A stretch of 15,960 bases of DNA from Methanocorpusculum sp. Its GTDB lineage: Archaea > Halobacteriota > Methanomicrobia > Methanomicrobiales > Methanocorpusculaceae. The stretch is taken from NCBI GenBank assembly GCA_017622255.1, contig JAGARL010000074.1, positions 1 through 15,960 on the forward strand, read 5' to 3'. Below are positions 1 through 6,558 of this stretch, in pieces. Within the stretch, counting starts at the first letter, position 1. Every line of letters starts with the position of its first letter. The notes under the pieces were generated by a model that worked only from the letters and a program-made list of their open reading frames with translations, ran no database searches and was not told the origin of the DNA. The position numbers and the translations under genes are program-made.

Positions 1-22
1 TCTCAGTAATGAGCCTCTCCAT
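1..22 (-). CDS. Possible 5' end of a gene running off the left edge
   Basis: On the minus strand an ATG at 22-20 opens a frame reading M-E-R-L-I-T-E before the window ends. Six bases upstream lies AGGTG (33-29), a good archaeal ribosome binding site. An AT-rich TATA-like stretch lies at about 47-60. Only seven codons are visible, so no product can be named and the reading could be chance. The combination of Shine-Dalgarno sequence, TATA-like element and terminated upstream operon is the only support. Confidence 0.35.
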
Positions 23-46
23 CACCAACACCTATTATGTCAGAAT

Positions 47-60
47 TATGTGTATATTTA
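47..60 (-). promoter_or_regulatory. Candidate TATA element for the gene at the left edge
   Basis: The minus strand reads TAAATATACAC here, about 25-35 bases before the ATG at 22. It lies downstream of the oligo-T terminator of priL, so a new transcription unit on the same strand is reasonable. The call rests on base composition and spacing only. Confidence 0.3.
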
Positions 61-127
61 TCACCTTTTTCAGACATAAATGTGTGTGTTGAAAACAGCT
101 AAAGACTTTGCAGTCAGGTAAACACAC

Positions 128-135
128 AAAAAAAA
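128..135 (-). terminator. Oligo-T terminator after priL
   Basis: Eight consecutive A on the plus strand (T8 on the transcript strand) begin two bases after the priL stop codon. Oligo-T tracts without an obligatory hairpin are the usual intrinsic terminator in euryarchaea. The context, stop codon then TCT8GTG, closely resembles the one after the endonuclease Q gene. Confidence 0.65.
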
Positions 136-137
136 GA

Positions 138-1223
138 TTATTCAGAGTCCGGTGCGTCCTTCTTCTCCGCACCGGCCGCGGCCGCCTTCGCTTCCACTGC
201 TGCTTCCGCCTTCTTCGCCTTGCTCTCCTCTAACCTCCGCTTCCGTTCCAGATACCGCTTCTTCTCGCGGTAATAATTCAGCGGATGGGAAACCTTCTCG
301 CAGGTGGCATCCTTCGAGACGCAGATGCCGTGCGTCAGCATCGTTACGCACGAAGGCGGCGTGTACTCATTCGTTAAGATATGGTCCACCTGATACATCG
401 TCATATCAGGATTATAGTCCGGGCTTCTGGCAAAGATTCCCTCAATCTGCTCCGCGTTCATGCCGATAACGTGCAGGAAGGATACCAGAGAGAAACGTCC
501 GGAATGCGTCAGATTCACGCCCGCCGCCGCCCCCTGAATCAGTGCCTGAATACAGGGCGGGTATGCCGACTCGTCAATTACGCCGAACTCCGCAAGCGTT
601 CTCTCCTGCGTCTTCATCAGCAGTTTGTCCGTCCACGGGGCAAACTCGCGCTCAACCGCTCCGGGGACAGCCAGCGGCAGCGACGAACCTAAATGGGCGC
701 GAATCTTTTCGCTTAAGAGAATCTCCAGCTCGTCTGCGGAGATTTTGACATATCCTCCCTCCACCTCGCGGTTAATCAGCCGCCACTTCTCCTCGCGGAT
801 GTTTGCCGCCATTTCGACGTACTGCAGGACCGTAAGACGTGTTGCATCCAGGGAAATCCCGAACTCGGCACACACGCGGGCTTTAATTGTCTGGTTCTGC
901 TCCTGGCGCAGATAGCCGAACACCCGCTTCGCTTCGGCTCTGACAAAGCGCTCCACGGTTCTTTTGTCCTTCGTACAGGAAACGAGCACGCGGGCTAACA
1001 CATAGGTTACGATATCAGAAATATTGTCGCCGGAGGTATCAGACGGGTAGGTCTCCTTGCCGTCAATGGAGTACACTACCCGCTCGGCTGCTTTATCCAG
1101 ATAATTCCTTCCCGGGTTCGTCTTCGACAGCCCGGCAACAGAAATTCCGCGGGATGCTAAAATCTTCTGGGCTTCAGGTAAAAAAGGGTAATGAAGCAGA
1201 TCCCGCAGCTCAACAGCCGCCAT
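138..1223 (-). CDS. priL: DNA primase large subunit PriL
   Basis: Non-catalytic Fe-S subunit of the archaeal primase. It partners PriS (encoded at the right end of the window) in making RNA/DNA primers at the fork. The 361-residue product fits the family. Residues 1-200 are the helical N-terminal part. The C-terminal Fe-S domain shows four cysteines in the expected spread, Cys224, Cys292, Cys301 and Cys308, the presumed [4Fe-4S] ligands. Residues about 320-361 form a Lys/Ala/Glu-rich tail that looks like a lineage-specific, probably disordered extension. The ATG lies seven bases after the pcn stop, so the two are cotranscribed and probably translationally coupled; no strong Shine-Dalgarno sequence is visible at this start. 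Confidence 0.9.
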   Translation of the reverse strand: MAAVELRDLLHYPFLPEAQKILASRGISVAGLSKTNPGRNYLDKAAERVVYSIDGKETYPSDTSGDNISDIVTYVLARVLVSCTKDKRTVERFVRAEAKRVFGYLRQEQNQTIKARVCAEFGISLDATRLTVLQYVEMAANIREEKWRLINREVEGGYVKISADELEILLSEKIRAHLGSSLPLAVPGAVEREFAPWTDKLLMKTQERTLAEFGVIDESAYPPCIQALIQGAAAGVNLTHSGRFSLVSFLHVIGMNAEQIEGIFARSPDYNPDMTMYQVDHILTNEYTPPSCVTMLTHGICVSKDATCEKVSHPLNYYREKKRYLERKRRLEESKAKKAEAAVEAKAAAAGAEKKDAPDSE

Positions 1224-1230
1224 ATTGGAT

Positions 1231-1980
1231 TTAGTCTGCCTCGATTCTCGGAGCTAAGAGGTAGCCGATCTTTCCTTTGCCTTCTGCGTACTCAAAGGAG
1301 AACTGAACCGGGTGGTCGTTGCCTAAGCGAATCTGGACCTTCTCTGCACGGGAGATGGATTTACCCATGTCCTTTAAGTAGTCGAGGGAGAAGAGGGAGC
1401 GGGCGTCTGCGCAGGTGATGTAGTGAACGTCCTCTCCTGCAAGTTCTCTCTTGATTCTGTCGGAGTCGCCTTCTGCGTTCATGGTAAAGACGCGGGTCTC
1501 GCCGGAGACAGCAAGGGAAATCTTGTCAGAGACCATGCCGGATGCCTTGATTGCATCGTTGAACATAACACCGGCAATCTCGAAGGTTGCAGGCAGGTTT
1601 AAGTTCGGTGCGTTCGGGTCCTTTCTGATGGTCTTGGTATCGAGTAAGGTGATGGAGTATTCGTATCCGCCAAACGAAAGCTTCAGTTTCTTTCCGGAGT
1701 CGTCAAGGTCTAAGGAAATAACGTCTGCTTTTCCGATCATACCCATCATGGAGCGGATTTTTTCGATGTCGAGGCCGATTTCTGCTGACTCGGTGGAAAG
1801 CGTGTAGCTCTCGAATGCGGATGCTGCAAGCTCTAAAGAAACCATAGCCACGTTGGAGGTATCAACCGTAATGGTTCTGATTCCGGAAGCTGTCAGGTGG
1901 AGACGGCATTCATTCACCAGTGCGGAAATCGCATCAATCGTCTCACGGAAAATATCTGCTTTGATGGTTGCTTGTAACAT
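1231..1980 (-). CDS. pcn: DNA polymerase sliding clamp (PCNA)
   Basis: Ring-forming processivity clamp that tethers polymerases, ligase, FEN1 and RFC-loaded partners to DNA. I place the start at the ATG 1980-1978, giving 249 residues beginning M-L-Q-A-T-I-K-A, the normal PCNA length and N terminus. An in-frame start 45 bases further upstream would add 15 atypical residues. AAGGGG lies about 10 bases before the chosen ATG. Two clamp folds are recognisable, joined by an interdomain connector at about 112-131. The C terminus L-L-A-P-R-I-E (242-248) is the segment that forms part of the PIP-box groove. First gene of the pcn-priL unit, reading divergently from rlmE. Confidence 0.93.
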   Translation of the reverse strand: MLQATIKADIFRETIDAISALVNECRLHLTASGIRTITVDTSNVAMVSLELAASAFESYTLSTESAEIGLDIEKIRSMMGMIGKADVISLDLDDSGKKLKLSFGGYEYSITLLDTKTIRKDPNAPNLNLPATFEIAGVMFNDAIKASGMVSDKISLAVSGETRVFTMNAEGDSDRIKRELAGEDVHYITCADARSLFSLDYLKDMGKSISRAEKVQIRLGNDHPVQFSFEYAEGKGKIGYLLAPRIEAD

Positions 1981-2023
1981 ATCTGAAACCCCTTGACACT
2001 CAGTACTTATGTATTGGAGTGGC

Positions 2024-2047
2024 AAATTTTAAAGTTATAATTATATG
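2024..2047. promoter_or_regulatory. Divergent promoter region, pcn / rlmE
   Basis: The 109 bases between pcn and rlmE contain an AT-rich core. For pcn (minus strand) a TTTAAAA box at 2026-2032 would place transcription start near 2003, about 23 bases from the ATG. For rlmE (plus strand) the ATAATTATAT stretch at about 2037-2046 would give a start near 2066-2070. The two TATA-like elements nearly abut, so the two directions may compete for TBP/TFB. Confidence 0.5.
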
Positions 2048-2089
2048 TTCTTTAATCATAGATATTATTACTGTTTCTGAGGGAGAACT

Positions 2090-2713
2090 ATGGGATCACT
2101 TTGGACGAGAGACGCAACATACAGGAAATCCTTAAAAGAGGGATTCAGAGCACGGTCGGCATACAAACTCATCGATATTAACGACCGGTTCAATGTCATC
2201 AGAAAAACGGATAATGTCGTCGATTTAGGCTGTGCACCGGGAAGCTGGCTGCAGGTGTTAAAGACCTTAACCGAAGGTCAGCTCTGCGGTGTGGACTTAA
2301 ATCCGATTGCCCCGCTGGAAGGCGTAATATCTTTTATCGGCGACTTTACCACCACGGAAATTCAGGAAAAAGTGCGCGCGGCAATGCCTGTCGTAAATGT
2401 CGTGGTCTGTGATGCTGCCCCGCACTTATCCGGCGCCAAGTCCTATGACCAGGCACGGATTATGGCACTCAATGAGGATGCCTTAATGTTTGCCGCATCG
2501 CTCTTAAAGCAGGGCGGAAACCTGGTCATGAAATCCTTCCAGGGAGAAGACTTCAACGACCTCCTGGAACTGGTCAAGGAACGGTTCTACTCGGTTCGTG
2601 TTATCCGCTCGAAGGCTACCCGCAGAGGAAGTACCGAGTGTTACATCGTTGCAAAGAACTTCATCGGGGATGCCCGCGACGACAGAATCCCGCTGAAAAA
2701 AGAGAAGGAGTAA
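2090..2713 (+). CDS. rlmE: RlmE/FtsJ-family rRNA uridine 2'-O-methyltransferase
   Basis: SAM-dependent 2'-O-ribose methyltransferase of the FtsJ/RrmJ family, which in bacteria modifies a uridine in the 23S rRNA A-loop; I infer the same role here. The 207 residues show the SAM-binding motif V-D-L-G-C-A-P-G-S-W (44-53) and acidic residue D69. The catalytic K-D-K-E tetrad is complete: Lys26 in R-S-A-Y-K-L, Asp108 in C-D-A-A-P-H-L-S-G, Lys148 in M-K-S-F and Glu183 in S-T-E-C-Y. GGGAG four bases before the ATG is the ribosome binding site. The stop codon directly abuts the convergent iscU stop, leaving no intergenic base for a separate terminator. Confidence 0.9.
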   Translation: MGSLWTRDATYRKSLKEGFRARSAYKLIDINDRFNVIRKTDNVVDLGCAPGSWLQVLKTLTEGQLCGVDLNPIAPLEGVISFIGDFTTTEIQEKVRAAMPVVNVVVCDAAPHLSGAKSYDQARIMALNEDALMFAASLLKQGGNLVMKSFQGEDFNDLLELVKERFYSVRVIRSKATRRGSTECYIVAKNFIGDARDDRIPLKKEKE

Positions 2714-3148
2714 TTATTCTCCGCAGACATCACAGTCGTGTCCGCAGTGTGAGCAGGAGGTTTCCTCTCCCCACGGCTCTCTTCCTGATTTTACCAGATA
2801 ATCGTTGATTGCTTTGTGAATGGTCTCTTCGGCTAAGACCGAACAGTGCATTTTTACCGGCGGCAGACCGTCAAGCGCTTCTGCTACTGCTTTGTTGGAA
2901 AGCGTCCATGCTTCTTCCAGGGTCTTTCCCTTGATCATTTCGGTGGCCATACTGCTCGATGCTATAGCTGCCCCGCATCCGAAGGTCTGGAACTTTACAT
3001 CCACGATTACATCATTTTCCACTTTGAGAAACATCTTCATGATGTCTCCGCAGGCAGCGTTTCCTTCTTCGCCTACCCCGTTTGCATCTTCAATGACGCC
3101 CACATTTCTCGGGTTGGTGAAATGGTCCATTACTTTTTCACTGTACAT
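2714..3148 (-). CDS. iscU: Fe-S cluster assembly scaffold IscU/NifU-type
   Basis: Scaffold on which sulfur delivered by IscS and iron are assembled into [2Fe-2S]/[4Fe-4S] clusters. The 144-residue protein carries the three canonical cysteines, Cys33 (A-A-C-G-D), Cys58 (F-G-C-G-A-A) and Cys102 (M-H-C-S), plus Asp35. After the normal IscU fold it has a short tail ending S-C-S-H-C-G-H-D-C-D-V-C-G-E, with four extra cysteines (132, 135, 139, 142) in a CxxCx3CxxC pattern. The ATG follows the iscS stop with no intervening base, and an AGAGGAG Shine-Dalgarno sequence lies inside the iscS end, so translation is coupled. Confidence 0.93.
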   Translation of the reverse strand: MYSEKVMDHFTNPRNVGVIEDANGVGEEGNAACGDIMKMFLKVENDVIVDVKFQTFGCGAAIASSSMATEMIKGKTLEEAWTLSNKAVAEALDGLPPVKMHCSVLAEETIHKAINDYLVKSGREPWGEETSCSHCGHDCDVCGE

Positions 3149-4321
3149 TTATCTCAGCTCCTCTGGTGTTAACGGAGACATGCTCCGCAGTCTTTTTACA
3201 ATTTCCGTCAGTTCCGTAATCACAAAATCCACATCCTCATCGGTTGTCCGCTCCCCGATGGTAAGCCGGATGGAGCCGTGCGCAGAGCCTGCGGGAACAC
3301 CCATGCAGGTTAAGACATGCGAGGGTTCCAGCGATGCGGAGTTGCAGGCGCTTCCGGTTGAAGCACAGATGCCCTTCATGTTCAGGAAGAGGAGGACGGA
3401 TTCTCCTTCGATGTACTCGAAGGTGATGTTGACATTGTTCGGCAGACGCTGTGTCGGATGTCCGTTGAGTTTTGTTGCCGGAATCTTCAGCAGTTCTTCA
3501 GTCAGCCGGGTGCGCAGGCGGATGAGGCGGGCATTCTCCTCCGGAATTGCGGCGGCGGCCCGGGAAATCGCAGCGCCGAGACCGACGATTCCCGGAACAT
3601 TTTCTGTTCCTGCACGGCGCTTCTTTTCCTGCGCTCCTCCGTGGATGAAGTTTTTGATGCGGACGCCCTTTCTGATGTAGAGTGCGCCGACTCCTTTTGG
3701 ACCGTAGAATTTGTGGCCGGAAAGCGAGAGCAGGTCGATGTTTTCTGCTTTGACATCGATTGGAATGTGTCCTGCGGCCTGTACTGCGTCGGTGTGGAAC
3801 AGGATTCCGTGTTCATGTGCAATTTTTCCAATCTCTGCGATGGGCTGAATGGTGCCCACTTCGTTGTTTGCATACATCACCGAGATGAGGATGGTGTCAG
3901 GCCGGATGGCTTTTTCAATCTCTGCAGGAGACACCATGCCGTATTCGTCGGTTCCAACATACGTCACCTCAAAACCCTGCTCGGCAAGCCACTCTGCCGA
4001 GTGGGTAATTGCATGGTGCTCGATTTTTGTTGTAATGAGGTGTTTTCCTTTCCGCTGGTTTGCGAGAGCAACTCCTTTTAATGCCCAGTTGTCGGCTTCG
4101 GTTCCGCCGCTGGTGAAGAAGATTTCTTCCGGCTCGGCATTGAGCACTGCCGCGGTCTGTTTGCGGGCGGTATCTATCGCGGATTTGCTGAGTTCCCCTA
4201 TTGCATAGACAGACGACGGGTTGCCGAAGTATTCGGAGAAGTAAGGAATCATGGCCTCAACCACTTCGGGGGCGGTGTATGTGGTTGCCGCATGATCCAT
4301 ATAGACGATTTTCTGATTCAT
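3149..4321 (-). CDS. iscS: Cysteine desulfurase IscS/NifS-type
   Basis: PLP enzyme that takes sulfur from cysteine, forms a persulfide and passes it to IscU. I start it at ATG 4321-4319 (390 residues, M-N-Q-K-I-V-Y-M-D-H-A-A-T-T), with AAGGTAAT about 5-10 bases upstream. A longer in-frame start at 4456 would overlap the preceding gene by more than 100 bases and add an unrelated 45 residues. Visible motifs: M-D-H-A-A-T-T at the N terminus, E-H-H-A (101-104) near the cofactor, H-T-D-A-V-Q with Asp178, the PLP lysine Lys204 in S-G-H-K-F-Y-G-P-K-G, and the catalytic Cys326 in S-T-G-S-A-C-N-S. Middle gene of an editing-domain/iscS/iscU operon. Confidence 0.93.
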   Translation of the reverse strand: MNQKIVYMDHAATTYTAPEVVEAMIPYFSEYFGNPSSVYAIGELSKSAIDTARKQTAAVLNAEPEEIFFTSGGTEADNWALKGVALANQRKGKHLITTKIEHHAITHSAEWLAEQGFEVTYVGTDEYGMVSPAEIEKAIRPDTILISVMYANNEVGTIQPIAEIGKIAHEHGILFHTDAVQAAGHIPIDVKAENIDLLSLSGHKFYGPKGVGALYIRKGVRIKNFIHGGAQEKKRRAGTENVPGIVGLGAAISRAAAAIPEENARLIRLRTRLTEELLKIPATKLNGHPTQRLPNNVNITFEYIEGESVLLFLNMKGICASTGSACNSASLEPSHVLTCMGVPAGSAHGSIRLTIGERTTDEDVDFVITELTEIVKRLRSMSPLTPEELR

Positions 4322-4331
4322 GTGATTACCT

Positions 4332-4796
4332 TTATGTATTCTCACAGCAGGATATCTCTTTTCCGCATCCGATATGAGAACGTGCGCATATCGAGAGGGA
4401 AAAGTCTGCCATGGGATGTCCTTTGCTTTTGATTTCGAATTCTTTGTACCAGCCAAATGCCGCGCGTTTTACGGAAAACCCGACACCTTCGAGGGCGTTC
4501 TGCATCTCGCGTAGAATCCAGAGGGAGATGCCGGGGCATCCAAGGTCGGATGCCAGATGGGCATAGGGAAATATCATAACACGGGATGCACCAAGCGTCT
4601 GCATGCGTTTCTGAATCGCAGAGACTGCATTGCATACCACCGTTTCCGGAGATTCTTCGTCCCGTTTTTCAACACAGGTAAAGAGCAGGACGCAGTTTTC
4701 CAGACTGTCCTCCGGTACCGGCGAAGGTTCGGCGGATTTTGACTTTTTTGTTACTTTGTACCAGACATGGTCTGCATGGATTCCCAGCAGTTTCAT
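4332..4796 (-). CDS. Freestanding archaeal ThrRS-type N-terminal editing domain
   Basis: A 154-residue protein matching, over nearly its whole length, the DTD-like editing domain that begins archaeal threonyl-tRNA synthetases and hydrolyses Ser-tRNA(Thr). It shows the family's opening M-K-L-L-x-I-H-x-D, then C-V-E-K-x-D-E-x-x-P-E, F-P-Y-A-H-L (76-81, His80) and F-G-W-Y-K-E-F (114-120, Tyr117/Lys118), followed by K-G-H-P-M-A-D (125-131). Family members usually end this last motif with A-E; here it is A-D. There is no catalytic or anticodon-binding domain. The frame ends and iscS begins ten bases later, so this is not an intact ThrRS. A role in trans editing is inference. First gene of the iscS-iscU operon, with a palindrome in its promoter. 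Confidence 0.82.
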   Translation of the reverse strand: MKLLGIHADHVWYKVTKKSKSAEPSPVPEDSLENCVLLFTCVEKRDEESPETVVCNAVSAIQKRMQTLGASRVMIFPYAHLASDLGCPGISLWILREMQNALEGVGFSVKRAAFGWYKEFEIKSKGHPMADFSLSICARSHIGCGKEISCCENT

Positions 4797-4805
4797 TCAC
4801 AACAC

Positions 4806-4827
4806 CACAGCGTGAAGTCACGCTGTG
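4806..4827. promoter_or_regulatory. Perfect palindrome, candidate operator
   Basis: Two perfect 10-base arms (CACAGCGTGA / TCACGCTGTG) separated by two bases. On the minus strand it lies between the TATA-like box at 4828-4838 and the expected transcription start of the editing-domain/iscS/iscU operon, with its near edge 10 bases from the start codon. A dimeric helix-turn-helix repressor bound here would block that promoter. As RNA it could instead form a hairpin next to the ribosome binding site. Confidence 0.6.
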
Positions 4828-4838
4828 AAATATTATTT
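4828..4838 (-). promoter_or_regulatory. TATA-like box of the editing-domain/iscS/iscU operon
   Basis: The minus strand reads AAATAATATTT. A start about 25 bases downstream would fall near 4805, giving a leader of about ten bases. The box directly abuts the palindrome at 4806-4827. Confidence 0.5.
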
Positions 4839-4848
4839 GTTCTGGAAT

Positions 4849-4857
4849 GATATAAAG
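4849..4857 (+). promoter_or_regulatory. TATA box of the rpiA operon
   Basis: GATATAAAG on the plus strand, a good archaeal TATA match, about 60 bases before the rpiA ATG. Predicted transcription start is near 4880, giving a leader of about 30 bases. No clear Shine-Dalgarno sequence precedes rpiA. Confidence 0.5.
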
Positions 4858-4911
4858 ATGTTCACTCTGTTATCCAAAGCCATTACTATCTGATAAGACC
4901 AATATTACCAT

Positions 4912-5583
4912 ATGAGTGATGCAGCGGCAAATGCCAAGCAGGACGCGGGATTCCGCGCAGCAGATATGGTTAAAGACGGCATGATTGTAGGTCTTGGAAC
5001 TGGTTCTACGGTTTTCTTCGCCATGGAAAGACTTGGGCAGAGAATTGCCACGGAAGGTCTGAAAATTATGGGCGTTCCGACTTCCCACCAGACCGCGATG
5101 CGTGCCGAAGAGTACGGCATTCCGCTGACCACCTTATCCCTCCACCCGGTCTTAGACATCGCCATCGACGGCGCAGACCAGGTTTCCCCGGAGAAGGTCT
5201 TAATCAAAGGAAGAGGAGCAGCCCTTCTTCGCGAGAAGATTGTAGCCGATGCCGCAAAGGAGTTCGTTGTTGTCATCGACCCGTCCAAGTCGGTTTCCGT
5301 TCCAAACGCGGCAGTCCCGATTGAAGTTCTGCCGTTTGCCTACGGAAGCGTCTGTGAGAAGCTGAAGGCGCTCGGCGGCGAGCCGGTTATGAGAAACGGA
5401 ACCAAGAAGGACGGTCCGGTCATCTCTGACAACGGAAACTACATCTTCGACTGTGCATTCGGCGAAATCAAGGATGCAAAGGCCCTTGAAGCCGCAATTA
5501 ATGCCATCCCGGGTGTTCTCGAAAACGGTATCTTCGCAAACCTGACTGAGAAGACAAAAGTCATCATCGGCGGACAGCCCTGA
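4912..5583 (+). CDS. rpiA: Ribose-5-phosphate isomerase A
   Basis: Interconverts ribulose-5-phosphate and ribose-5-phosphate, supplying ribose phosphate for PRPP, nucleotides and cofactors; in methanogens it works with the ribulose-monophosphate or related pentose route. The 223-residue protein has G-L-G-T-G-S-T (27-33) for phosphate binding, I-D-G-A-D-Q with Asp86 and Asp89, and K-G-R-G-A-A-L-L-R-E-K with Lys99 and the catalytic base Glu108, all as in type-A isomerases. First gene of rpiA-purN-rnp4-yhbY, where ribose phosphate supply sits next to a purine biosynthesis step. Its start has no obvious Shine-Dalgarno sequence, as often for the first gene of an archaeal operon. Confidence 0.94.
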   Translation: MSDAAANAKQDAGFRAADMVKDGMIVGLGTGSTVFFAMERLGQRIATEGLKIMGVPTSHQTAMRAEEYGIPLTTLSLHPVLDIAIDGADQVSPEKVLIKGRGAALLREKIVADAAKEFVVVIDPSKSVSVPNAAVPIEVLPFAYGSVCEKLKALGGEPVMRNGTKKDGPVISDNGNYIFDCAFGEIKDAKALEAAINAIPGVLENGIFANLTEKTKVIIGGQP

Positions 5584-5590
5584 GGCGGAT

Positions 5591-6202
5591 ATGAAAAAGA
5601 TTGCAGTTCTCGCATCCGGCAGAGGCTCAAACTTCCAGGCAGTCTTAGACAGTATCGCCGCAGGGAAAATCAACGGAGAATGTATTGCCCTCTTAACGGA
5701 CAATAAGGATTCCTACTCCATTGAGCGGGCAAAGAATGCCGGAATTCCGGCAATTATCCACAACTTCAAGGATTATCCGGATAAGGCATCCTTTGAAGCA
5801 GACCTGCTCGCCTCCATGAAGGAAACAGGAGCAGACCTCTTTGTGTGTGCCGGCTACATGAGAATCATTGGCCCTGAGATTGCCAGAACCTTTGCCGGAC
5901 GGATGCTCAACATCCACCCGGCACTTCTTCCGGCATTCCCGGGTCTGCATGCCCAGAAGCAGGCGCTTGACTACGGAGTCAAAATCGCCGGCTGTACGGT
6001 TCACTTCGTTGACGAAGGCTTAGACTCAGGCCCTATCATCATCCAGAAGGCAGTTCCGGTCTTTGATGACGATGACGAGGATGCTATCGACGCCCGCATT
6101 TTAGAGCAGGAGCACATTGCATACTCTGAAGCTATTGCATTATTCTGTGATGACCGGCTGAAAATTGAGGGCCGGAAAGTCCGGGTACTACCCAAAGTAT
6201 GA
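5591..6202 (+). CDS. purN: Phosphoribosylglycinamide formyltransferase PurN
   Basis: Third step of de novo purine synthesis: transfers a formyl group from 10-formyl folate (or the archaeal equivalent) to GAR. The 203 residues show A-S-G-R-G-S-N-F (8-15) for phosphate binding, N-I-H-P-A-L-L-P with catalytic Asn107 and His109, and V-D-E-G-L-D-S-G-P-I with catalytic Asp145. Many archaea use the formate-dependent PurT instead, so the folate-type enzyme here is informative about C1 metabolism. It starts seven bases after the rpiA stop, with GAGGCGG as ribosome binding site. Confidence 0.93.
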   Translation: MKKIAVLASGRGSNFQAVLDSIAAGKINGECIALLTDNKDSYSIERAKNAGIPAIIHNFKDYPDKASFEADLLASMKETGADLFVCAGYMRIIGPEIARTFAGRMLNIHPALLPAFPGLHAQKQALDYGVKIAGCTVHFVDEGLDSGPIIIQKAVPVFDDDDEDAIDARILEQEHIAYSEAIALFCDDRLKIEGRKVRVLPKV

Positions 6203-6236
6203 AGAGCTTTTGCGTTCCATAAATTAGGGCATAATC

Positions 6237-6554
6237 ATGGCAAGGTCTGAGAAGGGTGTACCGGTTAAACAGATTGCACGGGAAAGAATCCAGATTCTTT
6301 TCCGTTTAGCGCAGGAGACGCGGGATAATCCCGTTCTTTCCGCACGGTACATTTCCTTAGCCCGCGAAATATCCATGCGGCAGCGTCTCAGACTTTCAAA
6401 ACAGCAGAAGAGAAGCTTCTGCAAAAGCTGCGGGACATATTTTGTCCCGGGCGAAAATCTCCGGGTGCGTGTTCAGCACGGCAAGGTTGTCTATACCTGT
6501 CAGGAGTGCGGGAATGTGGTTCGCATTCCCATAAGGAAAAATACAAACAGGTGA
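6237..6554 (+). CDS. rnp4: RNase P protein component 4 (Rpp21/Rpr2 family)
   Basis: Protein subunit of archaeal RNase P, which removes 5' leaders from pre-tRNA; it pairs with Rpp29. The 105-residue product has two N-terminal helices rich in Arg/Leu (11-55) and a C-terminal zinc ribbon with Cys62, Cys65, Cys88 and Cys91. The second knuckle is C-Q-E-C-G. AGGGC about nine bases upstream may serve as ribosome binding site. The stop TGA (6552-6554) lies inside the AGGTGAG ribosome binding site of the downstream gene, so termination here should feed initiation there. Confidence 0.92.
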   Translation: MARSEKGVPVKQIARERIQILFRLAQETRDNPVLSARYISLAREISMRQRLRLSKQQKRSFCKSCGTYFVPGENLRVRVQHGKVVYTCQECGNVVRIPIRKNTNR

Positions 6555-6558
6555 GATA

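Noticed and set aside
1981..2025. Extended N terminus of PCNA from 2025
   Set aside because: The extra 15 residues are not PCNA-like and the ATG at 1980 has an AAGGGG Shine-Dalgarno sequence and gives the normal length.
2820..3680. 286-codon plus-strand frame across iscU and iscS
   Set aside because: A Ser/Phe/Arg-rich shadow translation without recognisable domains, fully overlapping two well-supported minus-strand genes.
3458..4081. Long open frame of 207 codons antisense to iscS
   Set aside because: It mirrors codon bias of the real gene on the other strand, shows no protein family resemblance and has no ribosome binding site. The IscS reading has all catalytic motifs.
3149..4456. Longer 435-residue version of IscS starting at 4456
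   Set aside because: It would overlap the editing-domain gene by more than 100 bases and add residues unlike any IscS N terminus. ATG 4321 has a good ribosome binding site and gives the standard opening.
4332..4796. Truncated or frameshifted full-length ThrRS
   Set aside because: The catalytic domain is not present in any frame downstream; iscS begins ten bases later with its own ribosome binding site, so this is a separate gene rather than a broken synthetase.
5200..5703. 167-codon minus-strand frame across rpiA and purN
   Set aside because: Antisense shadow with no family features. Both genes beneath it have complete active-site motifs.
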